Assembly (NCBI GenBank): GCA_009735695.1
Contig: SRSL01000001.1
Coordinates: 620,048-684,047 of the forward strand
Source: Christiangramia bathymodioli
GTDB taxonomy: Bacteria > Bacteroidota > Bacteroidia > Flavobacteriales > Flavobacteriaceae
Direction of reading: 5' to 3'
Length of the DNA stretch: 64,000 bases
Of this stretch, positions 17,389-26,360 are shown in pieces. A program made the position numbers and the translations under genes. Under the pieces are notes generated by a model. It was not told the DNA's origin, ran no database searches, and worked only from the letters and a program-made list of their open reading frames with translations. Numbering within the stretch: position 1 is the stretch's first letter; every line of letters begins with the position of its first letter.

Positions 17389-17404
17389 CTAACGCTGGTA
17401 AATA
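17389..17404. repeat. Degenerate intergenic repeat, copy 2
   Basis: CTAACGCTGGTAAATA, a diverged core of the repeat seen at 23734-23789 and 26361-26416. It sits 26 bases past the DUF998 gene stop and about 105 bases upstream of the TlpA-like gene starting at 17284. Confidence 0.3.
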
Positions 17405-17429
17405 AAATTTTTACTAGATTATGTTTTAA

Positions 17430-18020
17430 TCAGTTTTTTTGTTTTATAAGCTGATATGAGACCCAAACCGGCCAGATCACCAGAAGACTACATACCAGGC
17501 GTTCGTAGGCACCATCAAAATTATCAGGGATCAGCGGTAAAAGCGGCGCGAAGATCAACCACAAAACACCTATTATCAATGAAAACTTTTTTAAAGAGGG
17601 ATTCAGGTCTTTCAGGTCATCTCTAATAAGAAAATTAAGTATTAAAAACATGCCAGCAAGGCTATACGCCAGGGTATAGTGAATATTCTCTCCCGGTCTC
17701 CCCGCATACTGGTTATGAACAGCGATCATAAAAATATCGATGCTTATCAGCAGCAATAGTATCAAACTAATGATCCATTTTACACCGGATTTTTTAAATG
17801 TATAGAGCCCGAAGCCTATAGCAAGATACCCAACAGAGAGCAGAACAAGTCCCAGGTCCTGTATCCAGCCATATTTGCCTATAGCCAGCATGCTAATCGT
17901 GTTACTAATGGGATTATGCTCTTCGTGCAGTGCGATCCCGATAATATCAGCGGCTACTACCGCGATACTTCCCAGGATACCAATATACCCGCAAATTTTG
18001 TAGACTAAAGCTTTGTTCAA
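17430..18020 (-). CDS. DUF998 family membrane protein
   Basis: 196 residues, six hydrophobic helices, matching DUF998 (PF06197): CGYIGILGSI near the N-terminus, HNPISNTISMLAIGKYGWIQ after helix 1, then regular alternation of membrane segments. The only in-frame start is TTG 18020; no ATG precedes the first helix. Inner-membrane protein of unknown function. Confidence 0.8.
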   Translation of the reverse strand: MNKALVYKICGYIGILGSIAVVAADIIGIALHEEHNPISNTISMLAIGKYGWIQDLGLVLLSVGYLAIGFGLYTFKKSGVKWIISLILLLLISIDIFMIAVHNQYAGRPGENIHYTLAYSLAGMFLILNFLIRDDLKDLNPSLKKFSLIIGVLWLIFAPLLPLIPDNFDGAYERLVCSLLVIWPVWVSYQLIKQKN

Positions 18021-18153
18021 AACTAGTTTTAGATAAACTTACTATTTTTTTCAGGTTATTTGAATTAGGTGCAGCTTATTCTCAAAATCAGGCAGGAAAA
18101 TGGCTCCTACAGAATTATCGATATTCGTAACTTGTAATTCCGGAAAGTTGCTG

Positions 18154-18831
18154 ATGAATAACCAAGAAAAACCGCTAAAAAGCACAAAGAAGCCCTGGCC
18201 AACAAAAGAGGCCATGGAGCAGGTTTACCACAGGAAACTTTGGGGAACGGGGGATTCCGAATTTTTCTCTGGTTCCGGCTCCCATCAAACAGAGCTTACA
18301 GAACCCTATATCAAGGTGGTAGGAGATTTTTTAAATTCCTTTACGGAAGCTCCCATAGTATGTGACCTGGGCTGTGGTGATTTTAATGTAGGCCGAAAAC
18401 TGGTAAAATTTGCAGGCAGGTATATAGCGATAGATATTGTAGAACCACTTATCAAGTATAATACTGAACATTTCAGGCAGGAAAACCTGGAATTCCACTG
18501 TCTCGATATTGCGAAAGATAGGCTGCCTTCAGCAGATATCGTTATTTTAAGACAGGTGCTTCAGCATCTATCGAATGCTGAAGTGCACACTATTCTGAAA
18601 AAACTTTCTGTTTACAAATACCTTATCCTAACCGAACACATCCCCGAAGGAGACTTTATTCCGAATAAAGATATTATTTCAGGCCAGGGGATTCGCCTGA
18701 AAAAGCAAAGCGGAGTGGATATCACCGCTTCTCCCTTTAATTTTAAAGCTAAGGAAAAGATTACTCTTCTCAGGTTGCCCGCTATTGATCACAAAGGCAT
18801 TATTGAAACTTCTGTTTTCAGGATACAATAA
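18154..18831 (+). CDS. Class I SAM-dependent methyltransferase
   Basis: Rossmann-type methyltransferase. Motif I reads VCDLGCGDFNVG, the acidic end of strand 2 is AIDIVEP, motif II-like HCLDIAKD and motif III LRQVLQHLSN follow. The frame is open from ATG 18100, but the first 18 codons do not look protein-like and ATG 18154 (MNNQEKPLKS) gives the usual length (225 residues). Substrate not inferable. It is the only plus-strand gene in this stretch, divergent from the DUF998 gene. Confidence 0.83.
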   Translation: MNNQEKPLKSTKKPWPTKEAMEQVYHRKLWGTGDSEFFSGSGSHQTELTEPYIKVVGDFLNSFTEAPIVCDLGCGDFNVGRKLVKFAGRYIAIDIVEPLIKYNTEHFRQENLEFHCLDIAKDRLPSADIVILRQVLQHLSNAEVHTILKKLSVYKYLILTEHIPEGDFIPNKDIISGQGIRLKKQSGVDITASPFNFKAKEKITLLRLPAIDHKGIIETSVFRIQ

Positions 18832-19084
18832 AAGTATCCCAAGCAAATAGATAGGTTCAGGACTATTTCGAGTTATTGATAGGCATTATGAGGAAATGGG
18901 GTTTTGTCTGGTGGAAGATTTAATTTTCCAAGGAAAAGATTAAGATCTGCCAGCGAGCTTTGCTCGATCAATTCGGTTTTGATCGTCAACTTCCTCTATT
19001 CTGTTTTCAGAATATAATTACCGGCAGTTTTCTGGATCTGGATAATTTTAGATACCTGCATTTTTTTTCCGAAAGGTGTATTGG

Positions 19085-19723
19085 TCACTCCACTTTTTCA
19101 CCATGGATTTTGTAGGGCTTTTTAGGCGTACCATATAGTATCATTTCATCCTGTGTAACTTTTTCAATTGGAAGAATAGTACTTCTTTTACCCGACCTGT
19201 AAATAGAAACGAAATAGGTAGCATCGATCTTCTCCAATCGGATTTTGGTCAACTCCTTATTCCCCATTAGTTCCATCACCCTGGGATTTCCCAATTCCTT
19301 ATTGAAGATAAGCCTGAAGTTTTCTTCGTTCCAATTGAATTTGAACTCCAGTTCCTGGATCTCCTCGGGAGTTAAGTTCGTTTTTGTTTCCTTCAGCCGT
19401 ACGAATTCTGTGACCTCGAGAGAATCCCGGTTAATCCCATTTGCCTGGCTTTTGATCCTTATCCTATCCTCATTGATAAATTCAACCAGTTCAGCTTCTT
19501 TACCGGCTTTTATGATCTTATTCTTTTCAATGCTAACAGGAAACGAGGTATACAATTCATCGAATGAATAATATTTCAACGAATCGGCATCTATTTCCAT
19601 AATCAGGTTCTCTGGAATTGTATAAGTATCGCCCTCTTTGGTCATCAACCATTTGCCATCAAGTTTTTGCGCAAAACCGGGAATAATGGCCACCCAAAAG
19701 CATATTAAACTACTCACCTTCAT
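19085..19723 (-). CDS. Exported protein, unknown function
   Basis: Open from 19756, but ATG 19723 (MKVSSLICFWVAIIPGFAQ) yields a proper type I signal peptide and avoids overlap with the preceding gene, giving 212 residues. The mature start QKLDGKWLMTKEGDTY resembles lipocalin-like 'domain of strain-response' openings (G-x-W), so a small beta-barrel is possible. No firm family. Follows the DUF6624 lipoprotein by 13 bases, probably co-transcribed. Confidence 0.65.
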   Translation of the reverse strand: MKVSSLICFWVAIIPGFAQKLDGKWLMTKEGDTYTIPENLIMEIDADSLKYYSFDELYTSFPVSIEKNKIIKAGKEAELVEFINEDRIRIKSQANGINRDSLEVTEFVRLKETKTNLTPEEIQELEFKFNWNEENFRLIFNKELGNPRVMELMGNKELTKIRLEKIDATYFVSIYRSGKRSTILPIEKVTQDEMILYGTPKKPYKIHGEKVE

Positions 19724-19736
19724 CAATTTATTATTT

Positions 19737-20429
19737 CTACCTGGATTCGGTCTCATATAATTTAGGCTCAGTTATCCCTTTTTTCTGAAGCATTTCCTTA
19801 TTCCACTGGAAGTGCAGTTGGGTCATCCCATTCAGGTAGACTTCGAGAGGCTCAAGCCCAATTTCCTTTCTTCTTTCATTCACGGTCACACTGTCTGCCA
19901 GCGGTTTTGGATAAGCCTGTCCGGTATTGTGGTTATAGGTAACCTGGGTACCATATACCTGTTTCTCTCCGGAATTTATCTTAACCCGGTCTAGCAACAG
20001 CCCATAATTGGATGGAATGGCGTTATCTTTGTCTACCTCGATCTTCATTTTTTTGAGTACTTCTTTCTGAAATTCCGGTTTGTGGTCTGAATGCTGAACC
20101 ATCAGCCAGAAATTTTGGGAGCCCTCTCTCCCAGCCAAGTCAAAACCCACAAATCCATGCTCATCGAAAATTTCTTCCAATCTAAGCTGGTGAGTGGTAA
20201 ATACACTATCCTTAAACGCCTTCCATTCCTGCTGACTCATCTCTTTATATTTTCCCTGCGGGATGTTTGCTGCTACCTGGTCTACTTCGACCATCCTGGC
20301 AAGTTCATCGGCTAATTCCTGGTTAAATTCAACTTCCTTTTCCTGGACCTCAGTCACCTCGTTCTTGACTTCATTTTTACAGGCCATTACTGTAATGGCT
20401 AATAAAAGCATTGCAAGCAGTTTTTTCAT
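19737..20429 (-). CDS. DUF6624 lipoprotein
   Basis: 230 residues with lipoprotein signal MKKLLAMLLLAITVMAC (lipobox TVMA-C17). The mature region carries the DUF6624 pattern: GREGSQNFWLMVQHSDHKPEF, then LLLDRVKINSGEKQVYGTQ. The conserved His/Asp pair (QHSDH) hints at a catalytic or metal role but nothing is established. Heads a two-gene unit with the exported protein at 19085. Confidence 0.8.
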   Translation of the reverse strand: MKKLLAMLLLAITVMACKNEVKNEVTEVQEKEVEFNQELADELARMVEVDQVAANIPQGKYKEMSQQEWKAFKDSVFTTHQLRLEEIFDEHGFVGFDLAGREGSQNFWLMVQHSDHKPEFQKEVLKKMKIEVDKDNAIPSNYGLLLDRVKINSGEKQVYGTQVTYNHNTGQAYPKPLADSVTVNERRKEIGLEPLEVYLNGMTQLHFQWNKEMLQKKGITEPKLYETESR

Positions 20430-20461
20430 ATAAATTATTTGAAATAGTTATGGTTAGAATT

Positions 20462-20857
20462 TTAAGTTTTAGAATTAAAATTAAAGGTCGCGATATAAAA
20501 AAGCAGGACTACGACCATGATTTCGTAACCGCTTTTTAGCACCTCATGATTCCGGTCAAAAACAAGGTTCGAGATCGAATCAAATAACAGAATGAGCCCA
20601 CCAAACAGAAGTGCTTTCATCAGTTTATCATATCGCAATTTTTTAATGGCTTCAGTCTCCCTGGTTTCCTTTCCGAAGGCGATAAAAAATAAACAAACCA
20701 GGATAAGATCCTTGACGATCTGTCCCAGCAGATCCAGGTTTATCTCAGTAGAACCCAGTTCACCTAAGGCGAAAATTATTACAAATGCGATAAAAAGCAG
20801 GGATCCTGCGATCAGTCCGATTTTCTTAAAATAGTTGGGTAATAACAATTCTTTCAT
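20462..20857 (-). CDS. Small four-helix membrane protein, unknown function
   Basis: 131 residues with four hydrophobic helices (about 13-32, 43-62, 84-100 and 108-125) joined by short loops with charged residues such as GKETRETEAIKKLRYDK. No catalytic signature or family recognised. Just upstream of the DUF6624 gene (32 bases), so it may be the first gene of that unit. Confidence 0.65.
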   Translation of the reverse strand: MKELLLPNYFKKIGLIAGSLLFIAFVIIFALGELGSTEINLDLLGQIVKDLILVCLFFIAFGKETRETEAIKKLRYDKLMKALLFGGLILLFDSISNLVFDRNHEVLKSGYEIMVVVLLFYIATFNFNSKT

Positions 20858-20928
20858 ATTGATAAGGAATTAGGATGGAACACTGCCAAGGATCATGTGT
20901 ATTTATAACAAAATCTAAATCTCGCCTT

Positions 20929-21591
20929 TTATTCAGTAAACTCAATTTCTATTAAATAATAATGCGGAATATCGAAAACTTTTCCGAATTCTTCAGGATC
21001 GATCTCAGATTGTGCCACCCGGCAATAAGATCCGGAACCATCTTTGTTTCGGTTTGGTGTGATCAGCGACATGATCTTGAAAGGCTCATTCGAGTTTTCT
21101 TTCAACACCTGTTTCGATCCGAAAAAATCTTTGGCCACATAGCGACCATGTCCCTGGGTGGTTGGAAAATATGATTGTTTGCTGCCGAATCGATTTCCTC
21201 GAATCCACACCTTGATGTCGTTCTGATCGACCTTGGTTAACAGCTTAAAGGAAGTTTCGTTAGAATCTATTTTAAAATAATCATTCCCCCTTTCGTCGAA
21301 TAACGTTTCGGTTTTGATCAATTCGCCGTTCAGGAATTCTTTCATGCGAACCACGTAATACTTGCCTTTTAAGGATTCACCTTTAAAATTGAATTCCGAT
21401 TGGTTGATGTTTTCGAACTCAAATAAGGTTTGCGTATCCTCATCTTCGATAGAATTATCCAACCTGACTTCAATAATTGATTCATCACTAGTTATGGATA
21501 AGTTGTCAAATTTATTTTCGGGTTGTGCATTTTGAGCATGAATAATGATCGGTGCAGTACACAGTAAGGCAGTAGCCAGAAATTTTCTCAT
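20929..21591 (-). CDS. Secreted protein, unknown function
   Basis: 220 residues with a type I signal peptide (MRKFLATALLCTAPIIIHAQ). The mature chain is beta-rich and acidic with a single Cys and no known domain. Its upstream region (21644-21690) shares an unusual sequence with that of the esterase gene at 27293, which suggests a common regulator. Confidence 0.65.
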   Translation of the reverse strand: MRKFLATALLCTAPIIIHAQNAQPENKFDNLSITSDESIIEVRLDNSIEDEDTQTLFEFENINQSEFNFKGESLKGKYYVVRMKEFLNGELIKTETLFDERGNDYFKIDSNETSFKLLTKVDQNDIKVWIRGNRFGSKQSYFPTTQGHGRYVAKDFFGSKQVLKENSNEPFKIMSLITPNRNKDGSGSYCRVAQSEIDPEEFGKVFDIPHYYLIEIEFTE

Positions 21592-21643
21592 AGTTTATTT
21601 TTTGAGGCACTCAGGTTTAGGTTGCCTGAAGTAAGCATTTCTC

Positions 21644-21690
21644 TAAACTACCAATTCCTATACAAACTAACGGCCTCACCTGTATAAAAT
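21644..21690 (-). promoter_or_regulatory. Shared upstream element, copy 1
   Basis: On the plus strand AAACTACCAATT, 12 bases, AACG, then CCTCACCTGTA. The same arrangement (AAACTACCAATT, 11 bases, AACG, CTCCCCTGTA) occurs upstream of the esterase gene (27395-27432). On the transcribed strand this reads TACAGG...CGTT...AATTGGTAGTTT, about 50 to 100 bases before the start at 21591. Possibly a LytTR- or AraC-type target; the regulator is not in view. Confidence 0.45.
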
Positions 21691-21892
21691 TTATGATAAA
21701 CTATAATTTTGGATATCCTCCTTTAAATTAAATTGGCCCTATTATTCCTGAAACAATTTTCTAATTTGTTTCGACCATCTTAAGTCATTTAAGTATGGTG
21801 ACGAGGCCTCGATATTTTAGGAGGTGGTTTAACGTTCCTACAGCAGCCTTTTTCAGTTATACCCATAATTGCAAGAACTTTTTAAGCTGAAC

Positions 21893-22618
21893 TTAATTAT
21901 GTAATTCCTCCTCTTCAAGCATCCTCAAATATTCTTCAGCCAGCTCATTTATCTGCTGGATCAGGTCCAGTCGCCTGGATTTTTGCAACAGACTATAATT
22001 TAATGATTTAGATTCTAAATAGTCAAAGAATAAATTGTATTGCTTTTCGGGAATTTTCAAGTTAGTGCTAAGGTATTCGTAATTCAAGGTATCATCTATC
22101 TTGAATAAATCCTGAAAATCCTTTAACTCTATAATTCGAATTTCCGGTTCTTTCGGGAATAGTTTATTGATGATCGAAACTAATCCGTCATATAAATTCC
22201 CTTTGGAATTGGGCGTTTCATACAGAAACCAGTTCCTCTCCCTATCTGAAATAAATTCCTTTTTAAGCTTGGTATTAGCCTTTAGTACATTGTATTCCCC
22301 GGTTGAAGAACTGATATTTACCTGGTCCAGGGTATTGATGCTTTTCTTTAGCTCAACCACAATGGTTTCCTGTAAATGTCGTTGCTGAACGACAAGGATT
22401 TGCTTTTCATACTGAATGGAATTGAAAACCAGGCTGTCTCCCAGCTCAGCTTTAATGGCAAAATAACCTTCTTCATCGGTGCTAGAGTAAACACCTGAAT
22501 TTTGATTCACCATATCAAATTCTGGAACTCTTCCTTCTGAATCGTATAGTATACCTTTTACTTCCTGCGCGGAAACAGGTGTGATACAGAATAAAAATAT
22601 GATGATGGCTACTCTCAA
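21893..22618 (-). CDS. Carboxypeptidase-like regulatory-domain protein
   Basis: 241 residues, signal peptide ending near PVSA-QEVKG. Residues ~19-95 form a CarboxypepD_reg-like (transthyretin-type) beta-sandwich: VKGILYDSEGRVPEF, then STDEEGYFAIKAELGDSLVFNSIQYE. The remaining ~145 residues are helical and charged, of unknown fold. In Bacteroidetes such domains occur in surface and TonB-associated proteins, but no barrel is attached here. The 20-base gap to the downstream start of the TlpA-type neighbour is on the other side, so it follows that gene in a transcript. Confidence 0.8.
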   Translation of the reverse strand: MRVAIIIFLFCITPVSAQEVKGILYDSEGRVPEFDMVNQNSGVYSSTDEEGYFAIKAELGDSLVFNSIQYEKQILVVQQRHLQETIVVELKKSINTLDQVNISSSTGEYNVLKANTKLKKEFISDRERNWFLYETPNSKGNLYDGLVSIINKLFPKEPEIRIIELKDFQDLFKIDDTLNYEYLSTNLKIPEKQYNLFFDYLESKSLNYSLLQKSRRLDLIQQINELAEEYLRMLEEEELHN

Positions 22619-22638
22619 GCAGGTTTAGGATTAAATAA

Positions 22639-23631
22639 TTATGGCAGGATTTCCTGAAGTTTCTTATCCAGGTCCTTTCCTCTTAAATTTCTACCTATAA
22701 TTTCACCATCTTCTGAAATCAGAAAATTGTCGGGTATTCCATTCAGTCCGTAGATCAGGGCTGCTTTATTTTGATTTCCTTTTAGATCGCTAACATGATT
22801 CCATACCAACCCATCATCCCTGATCGCCTTTAACCAGTAATCTTTATCTGAGTCTAAAGAGACCGCAAATATTTCGAAACCTTTAGGGTGATAGTCTTTA
22901 TAGGTCTTAACCAGATTGGGGTTTTCCTCCCGGCAGGGGCCACACCATGCAGCCCAGAATTCGAGTAAAACCACCTTATTTTCGACACCGGATAGTTTTC
23001 TCATTTCGCCAGTGGTATCCTGCATTTCGAAATCTACGAATTGATCACCGATCTTCGGGTTCTGGTTTAATTCAATAAAATTGGCAATCTTTTCCCCATA
23101 TTGATTCTTCTTATTCTCTTCTGAAAAGTTTTCAAATAGTTCCATTGTTTTTTCCTTCCCCCAGGTTGAAGAATAAACCGAAAGTATATAGGCACTATGA
23201 ATACTGTTAGGATGATTTTTGACGAATTCCCTGCTCAATTCGAGTTGTTTAGCCCTTGGCAGGGAATCGGTTCTATCGTTTAAATCCTGGCTTAAATTTT
23301 CTTCATAGGAACCAGTCACGAATGCATTCCTAAAATCTGAATTGCTGGCGTCGAAGGTCATCGTGGTATCTTCTAACCATACAAACCTGTACTGTGAAAA
23401 ATCTTTCGTTCTAAGTATTACCTGTGTTGGTGATGCGGGCAGAGCTGTAAAGAATGAAAAAGAATTATTTTGAATTTCGGTTGAATCCAGGATCGAATCA
23501 TCGGCATCCAGGTATAAGACTGTTCCATCTTTCATGTCCTGTGTTTTTCCATCTAAAGAAAACTCTTTAGGTGTTTCCTGCTTACAGGAACTTATAAATA
23601 TCAACAGAAGTAAAAATAATAGCTTTTTCAT
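22639..23631 (-). CDS. TlpA-family thiol-disulfide reductase lipoprotein
   Basis: Open from 23649; ATG 23631 (MKKLLFLLLLIFISSCKQE) is the natural start, giving a lipoprotein of 330 residues. An N-terminal DUF4369 domain (residues ~20-110) is followed by an AhpC/TSA-type thioredoxin domain with EFWAAWCGPCREENP (redox C-G-P-C) and the cis-Pro region NGIPDNFLIS. Likely periplasmic-facing thiol reductase. It precedes the regulatory-domain protein by 20 bases. The intergenic repeat lies about 100 bases upstream. Confidence 0.9.
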   Translation of the reverse strand: MKKLLFLLLLIFISSCKQETPKEFSLDGKTQDMKDGTVLYLDADDSILDSTEIQNNSFSFFTALPASPTQVILRTKDFSQYRFVWLEDTTMTFDASNSDFRNAFVTGSYEENLSQDLNDRTDSLPRAKQLELSREFVKNHPNSIHSAYILSVYSSTWGKEKTMELFENFSEENKKNQYGEKIANFIELNQNPKIGDQFVDFEMQDTTGEMRKLSGVENKVVLLEFWAAWCGPCREENPNLVKTYKDYHPKGFEIFAVSLDSDKDYWLKAIRDDGLVWNHVSDLKGNQNKAALIYGLNGIPDNFLISEDGEIIGRNLRGKDLDKKLQEILP

Positions 23632-23733
23632 TTTATTTCGTTTTAGCACTTACTGTCCCTGCTCCATGGAATTGCGGTCAAAATTCAGGAGGGCTGGAAA
23701 TGGCCATTGTCCCTGACCTTCAGGAATTGGTAT

Positions 23734-23789
23734 AGTAAAGGTTTGTTGGTTAAGTTACTTAATTTCTTTCTAACGGTGACGAATATTGG
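23734..23789. repeat. Dispersed intergenic repeat, well-preserved copy
   Basis: Fifty-six bases that align without gaps to 26361-26416 at 45 positions (hand count). Shared blocks include GGTTTGTTGG/GATTTGTTGA, AAGTTA and CTAACGGTG. It lies about 25 bases past the stop of the membrane HEFGH gene. Confidence 0.7.
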
Positions 23790-23814
23790 AAACGAAGATA
23801 ACTACCTATTGTTT

Positions 23815-24486
23815 TTATGGCAACACTACTGGCCCAACAAGATAGAACCAGAAGGCAAATCCAGTAAGACCTCCTGTAAGTCCCGCCAGTATAAATATTC
23901 CTCGAATTTTCTCAGGTAGAATTCTGAAAATAACATACCCGGAAATTATAGCGCCAATCACGGCTGCAATTACTGGAATGGTACCGGGTCCTAAATTAAA
24001 ATATTGAGAGATATATAATTCATCTCCTCCAAAAAATGACGCGTCTCCAAATAGCAATCTGTCAAGGATGCTGGTTACTAAATTGAATACTTCTCGGAGC
24101 CAGAATAGCGAAAGAAATACCAAAAACCAATCAATTAGTTTCAGCCCATTTTTGTCAATTCTCTTTTTTCTGAAAATCAGGAAAAGAAAACCTATAGTTC
24201 CGGTAAGAATCGTTTGTAGTGGCCCGCCTATCAAGACTTTAAAATCATCAGCAACTAATTTGTCATATTTCTTATCGAAGATTGCTTTTTCGTCATAATC
24301 CAAATTGTGGTCCATCGCATATTGATTTCTTGCATATATGGAATCAAGTTGATTGGTTATGGTTGAATTATCATATCCTAAACTACCATAATGCAAGGAT
24401 GTTGGATATCCCAGAAATTCGGCAGCACTTAAGTGCCCAAATTCATGAGAAACCGTTCCTATGATTGTGAACAGAATGAACGTCAA
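23815..24486 (-). CDS. Membrane HExxH protein, M50-like
   Basis: About 223 residues. Residues 14-18 are HEFGH inside the first hydrophobic segment, as in site-2-protease-like (M50) and related membrane metallopeptidases. Further membrane helices lie near 84-105, 113-135, 160-185 and 190-215. The only start I find is TTG 24486, so the N-terminus may be misplaced; no ATG precedes the HEFGH helix in frame. A classical second motif (N/LDG) is not obvious, though GGP at 87-89 might contribute. Single gene between two copies of the intergenic repeat. Function uncertain. Confidence 0.65.
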   Translation of the reverse strand: MTFILFTIIGTVSHEFGHLSAAEFLGYPTSLHYGSLGYDNSTITNQLDSIYARNQYAMDHNLDYDEKAIFDKKYDKLVADDFKVLIGGPLQTILTGTIGFLFLIFRKKRIDKNGLKLIDWFLVFLSLFWLREVFNLVTSILDRLLFGDASFFGGDELYISQYFNLGPGTIPVIAAVIGAIISGYVIFRILPEKIRGIFILAGLTGGLTGFAFWFYLVGPVVLP

Positions 24487-24544
24487 GAATAGTATTAAAA
24501 ACCTTTTAATGATAGGAAAAGATGTTGTTTTACCGCGGTAGCGG

Positions 24545-24580
24545 TTTGCTGGTCAAGTTAATTATTTTTTTCTAAGCTGC
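24545..24580. repeat. Dispersed intergenic repeat, partial copy
   Basis: TTTGCTGGTCAAGTTAATTA followed by TTTTTTTCTAAGCTGCGAG. The first 24 bases differ from the copy at 26361-26416 at two positions. It lies about 60 bases upstream of the membrane HEFGH gene. Confidence 0.6.
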
Positions 24581-24689
24581 GAGATTTTAGCAATCCAGGG
24601 ATCTCAAATGGAAATTTTTCTAGTATCGATATCTGCAAAACACAAACTGTTCAATTGGATCTCAATTTTCAATTCATTTTGATTAATGA

Positions 24690-25496
24690 TCATTCGGCAT
24701 GATCAAGTTCAATAGGATTATTTCGTGTTTTATACTTTTCAGTTAGTTCCTTTTTTTGTTTAGCTCTATCCTCTTCGCTCCAACCGAATCTTATTCCTGC
24801 CCTTTGCATGGTCCCAATCGGATCCCGATTATACTCATCCCGAACCTTATCAAGTTCATGCTGGGAAATAGTTTTATAACCATCCAGATTCAATAATTTA
24901 TCCACCGGTTTTCCTAATTCCTGAAATCCAATCAGCCTAAATTCATAGTGTCCCTGAAGATCGGAAATCTTTAAAATAAGACCAGGCAAACCACTAAACT
25001 TATAAGGCCCATCAGGGAATGGTAATTCCGGAGCGAACCAGGCGATATAATTTCTACCTGCAAAAGTGCCTGTGGCCTTCTGAACGCTAAAGCCTGACAT
25101 TTCTTTATTCTCTGGCTGAATTTCCCAGGCTATCTGGTTTAGGTCCTGTTTATATTTTAACTCATATTGAAAAACCTTTTCCGCTAAAATAAGTTCATTC
25201 TCCTGGTAATTTTTAAATATCTTATATTTAAAATCGGTCAGTTGGTTGTAATCATCCATCCTCATTGTTTCTGGATTTTCCATATTGTCTAAAGAATCTT
25301 TAATCGCTTTCCCCATGCTGGAATATCGCGAGTGATCTTTACCTAAATAAAGAACTCCAATTTCAGATTTTATGGAAGTTGAATCGGTAGAATTTTCCTG
25401 ATATTCCAAACGGTAGGTAGCTTTATAAGAATAGGTTTCTTGTGCCTGCAAATGTCCTAAACTCATTAAAAGCGCAAGGAGTATGATTTTTCTCAA
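24690..25496 (-). CDS. GLPGLI family secreted protein
   Basis: 268 residues with signal peptide (MRKIILLALLMSLGHLQAQ). The family hallmark is in PYKFSGLPGLILKISD, with the characteristic surrounding strands (GRNYIAWFAPELPFPDGP). GLPGLI proteins (TIGR01200) are secreted Bacteroidetes proteins of unknown role, sometimes encoded near TonB systems. Here its neighbours are an HEFGH membrane protein and a TlpA-like protein. Confidence 0.88.
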   Translation of the reverse strand: MRKIILLALLMSLGHLQAQETYSYKATYRLEYQENSTDSTSIKSEIGVLYLGKDHSRYSSMGKAIKDSLDNMENPETMRMDDYNQLTDFKYKIFKNYQENELILAEKVFQYELKYKQDLNQIAWEIQPENKEMSGFSVQKATGTFAGRNYIAWFAPELPFPDGPYKFSGLPGLILKISDLQGHYEFRLIGFQELGKPVDKLLNLDGYKTISQHELDKVRDEYNRDPIGTMQRAGIRFGWSEEDRAKQKKELTEKYKTRNNPIELDHAE

Positions 25497-25685
25497 TTTG
25501 GTTGTTTTAGGGGATTATTACTTTTTGTCATTTATAATCGATGCTTTCTCATTACCTTAATTCTCCTGATAATTTTTTAGGCTTAAAATTGATACGCTTA
25601 TTCCGGCGGGATAATCCCATTTTGTTTATAATGTTCTAAAATAAACGTATTCGGTTAAGCCTTTTTTACGATGAATCCTTGTAGG

Positions 25686-26273
25686 CTAGGTTTTGCTTAA
25701 TTCTCTTAATGTCGTTCTCACCCTTTCCTCAAAGGCTGAAATATTCTTCTCTTCATTCTGGAGGTCTTTCGGAATCCTTTTTTCGATCTGTGTTATAATT
25801 AAGTTCTTATCTAAGATCAATGTTTTTGGATATCCAAAAAAACCAAACTTTTTCAGGTATTCTTTTGAATCTACCAGGTGCGTGAAATTAAATTCCCGCT
25901 TTCCTAGAAAAGATGCTACCTCCTGTTTATTATGAAAGGTAATGGCTATGAAATTAACCTCCTCGGAAAATTCAGTTTTTATCTTGTTCAGGGAAGGCAT
26001 TTTCTTAATACAGGGGGCGCAGGATGCGAACCAAAAATTAATAAGCGTTGGTTTCCCTTTTAAGGACCTGGAGTTTAATTTCTTTCCATTAATAAGGCTT
26101 AATTCAAACTCAGGCAATTCCTTTCCCTGAAAATCATAGATTTCTTCTTTCAGGAACTCATTAGTTTGCATTCTTTCAAACCTGATTGCTTTCAAAGAAT
26201 CGGAGGTTTGACCAAAGCAGCATTGGGATACTGAAACTAGAATTAATAAAATACTTATCTGTTGAATGTTCAT
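25686..26273 (-). CDS. TlpA/ResA-like thioredoxin, secreted
   Basis: Open from 26291; ATG 26273 (MNIQQISILLILVSVSQCCFGQ) gives 195 residues with a signal peptide (possibly a lipoprotein, given the CC pair). The thioredoxin domain shows INFWFASCAPCIKKMP (C-A-P-C) and FGYPKTLILDKN (cis-Pro). No DUF4369 region, so it is a minimal TlpA-type reductase. Third TlpA-like gene in the stretch. The best-preserved intergenic repeat lies about 90 bases upstream. Confidence 0.87.
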   Translation of the reverse strand: MNIQQISILLILVSVSQCCFGQTSDSLKAIRFERMQTNEFLKEEIYDFQGKELPEFELSLINGKKLNSRSLKGKPTLINFWFASCAPCIKKMPSLNKIKTEFSEEVNFIAITFHNKQEVASFLGKREFNFTHLVDSKEYLKKFGFFGYPKTLILDKNLIITQIEKRIPKDLQNEEKNISAFEERVRTTLRELSKT

Positions 26274-26360
26274 ATAAAATATGTTCGCCACTGGTACCGA
26301 TTATTGCTCCCGGTAATTCTGATGGCCTAGACGCAGTCACCAATCTTCGATCGACGGCTT

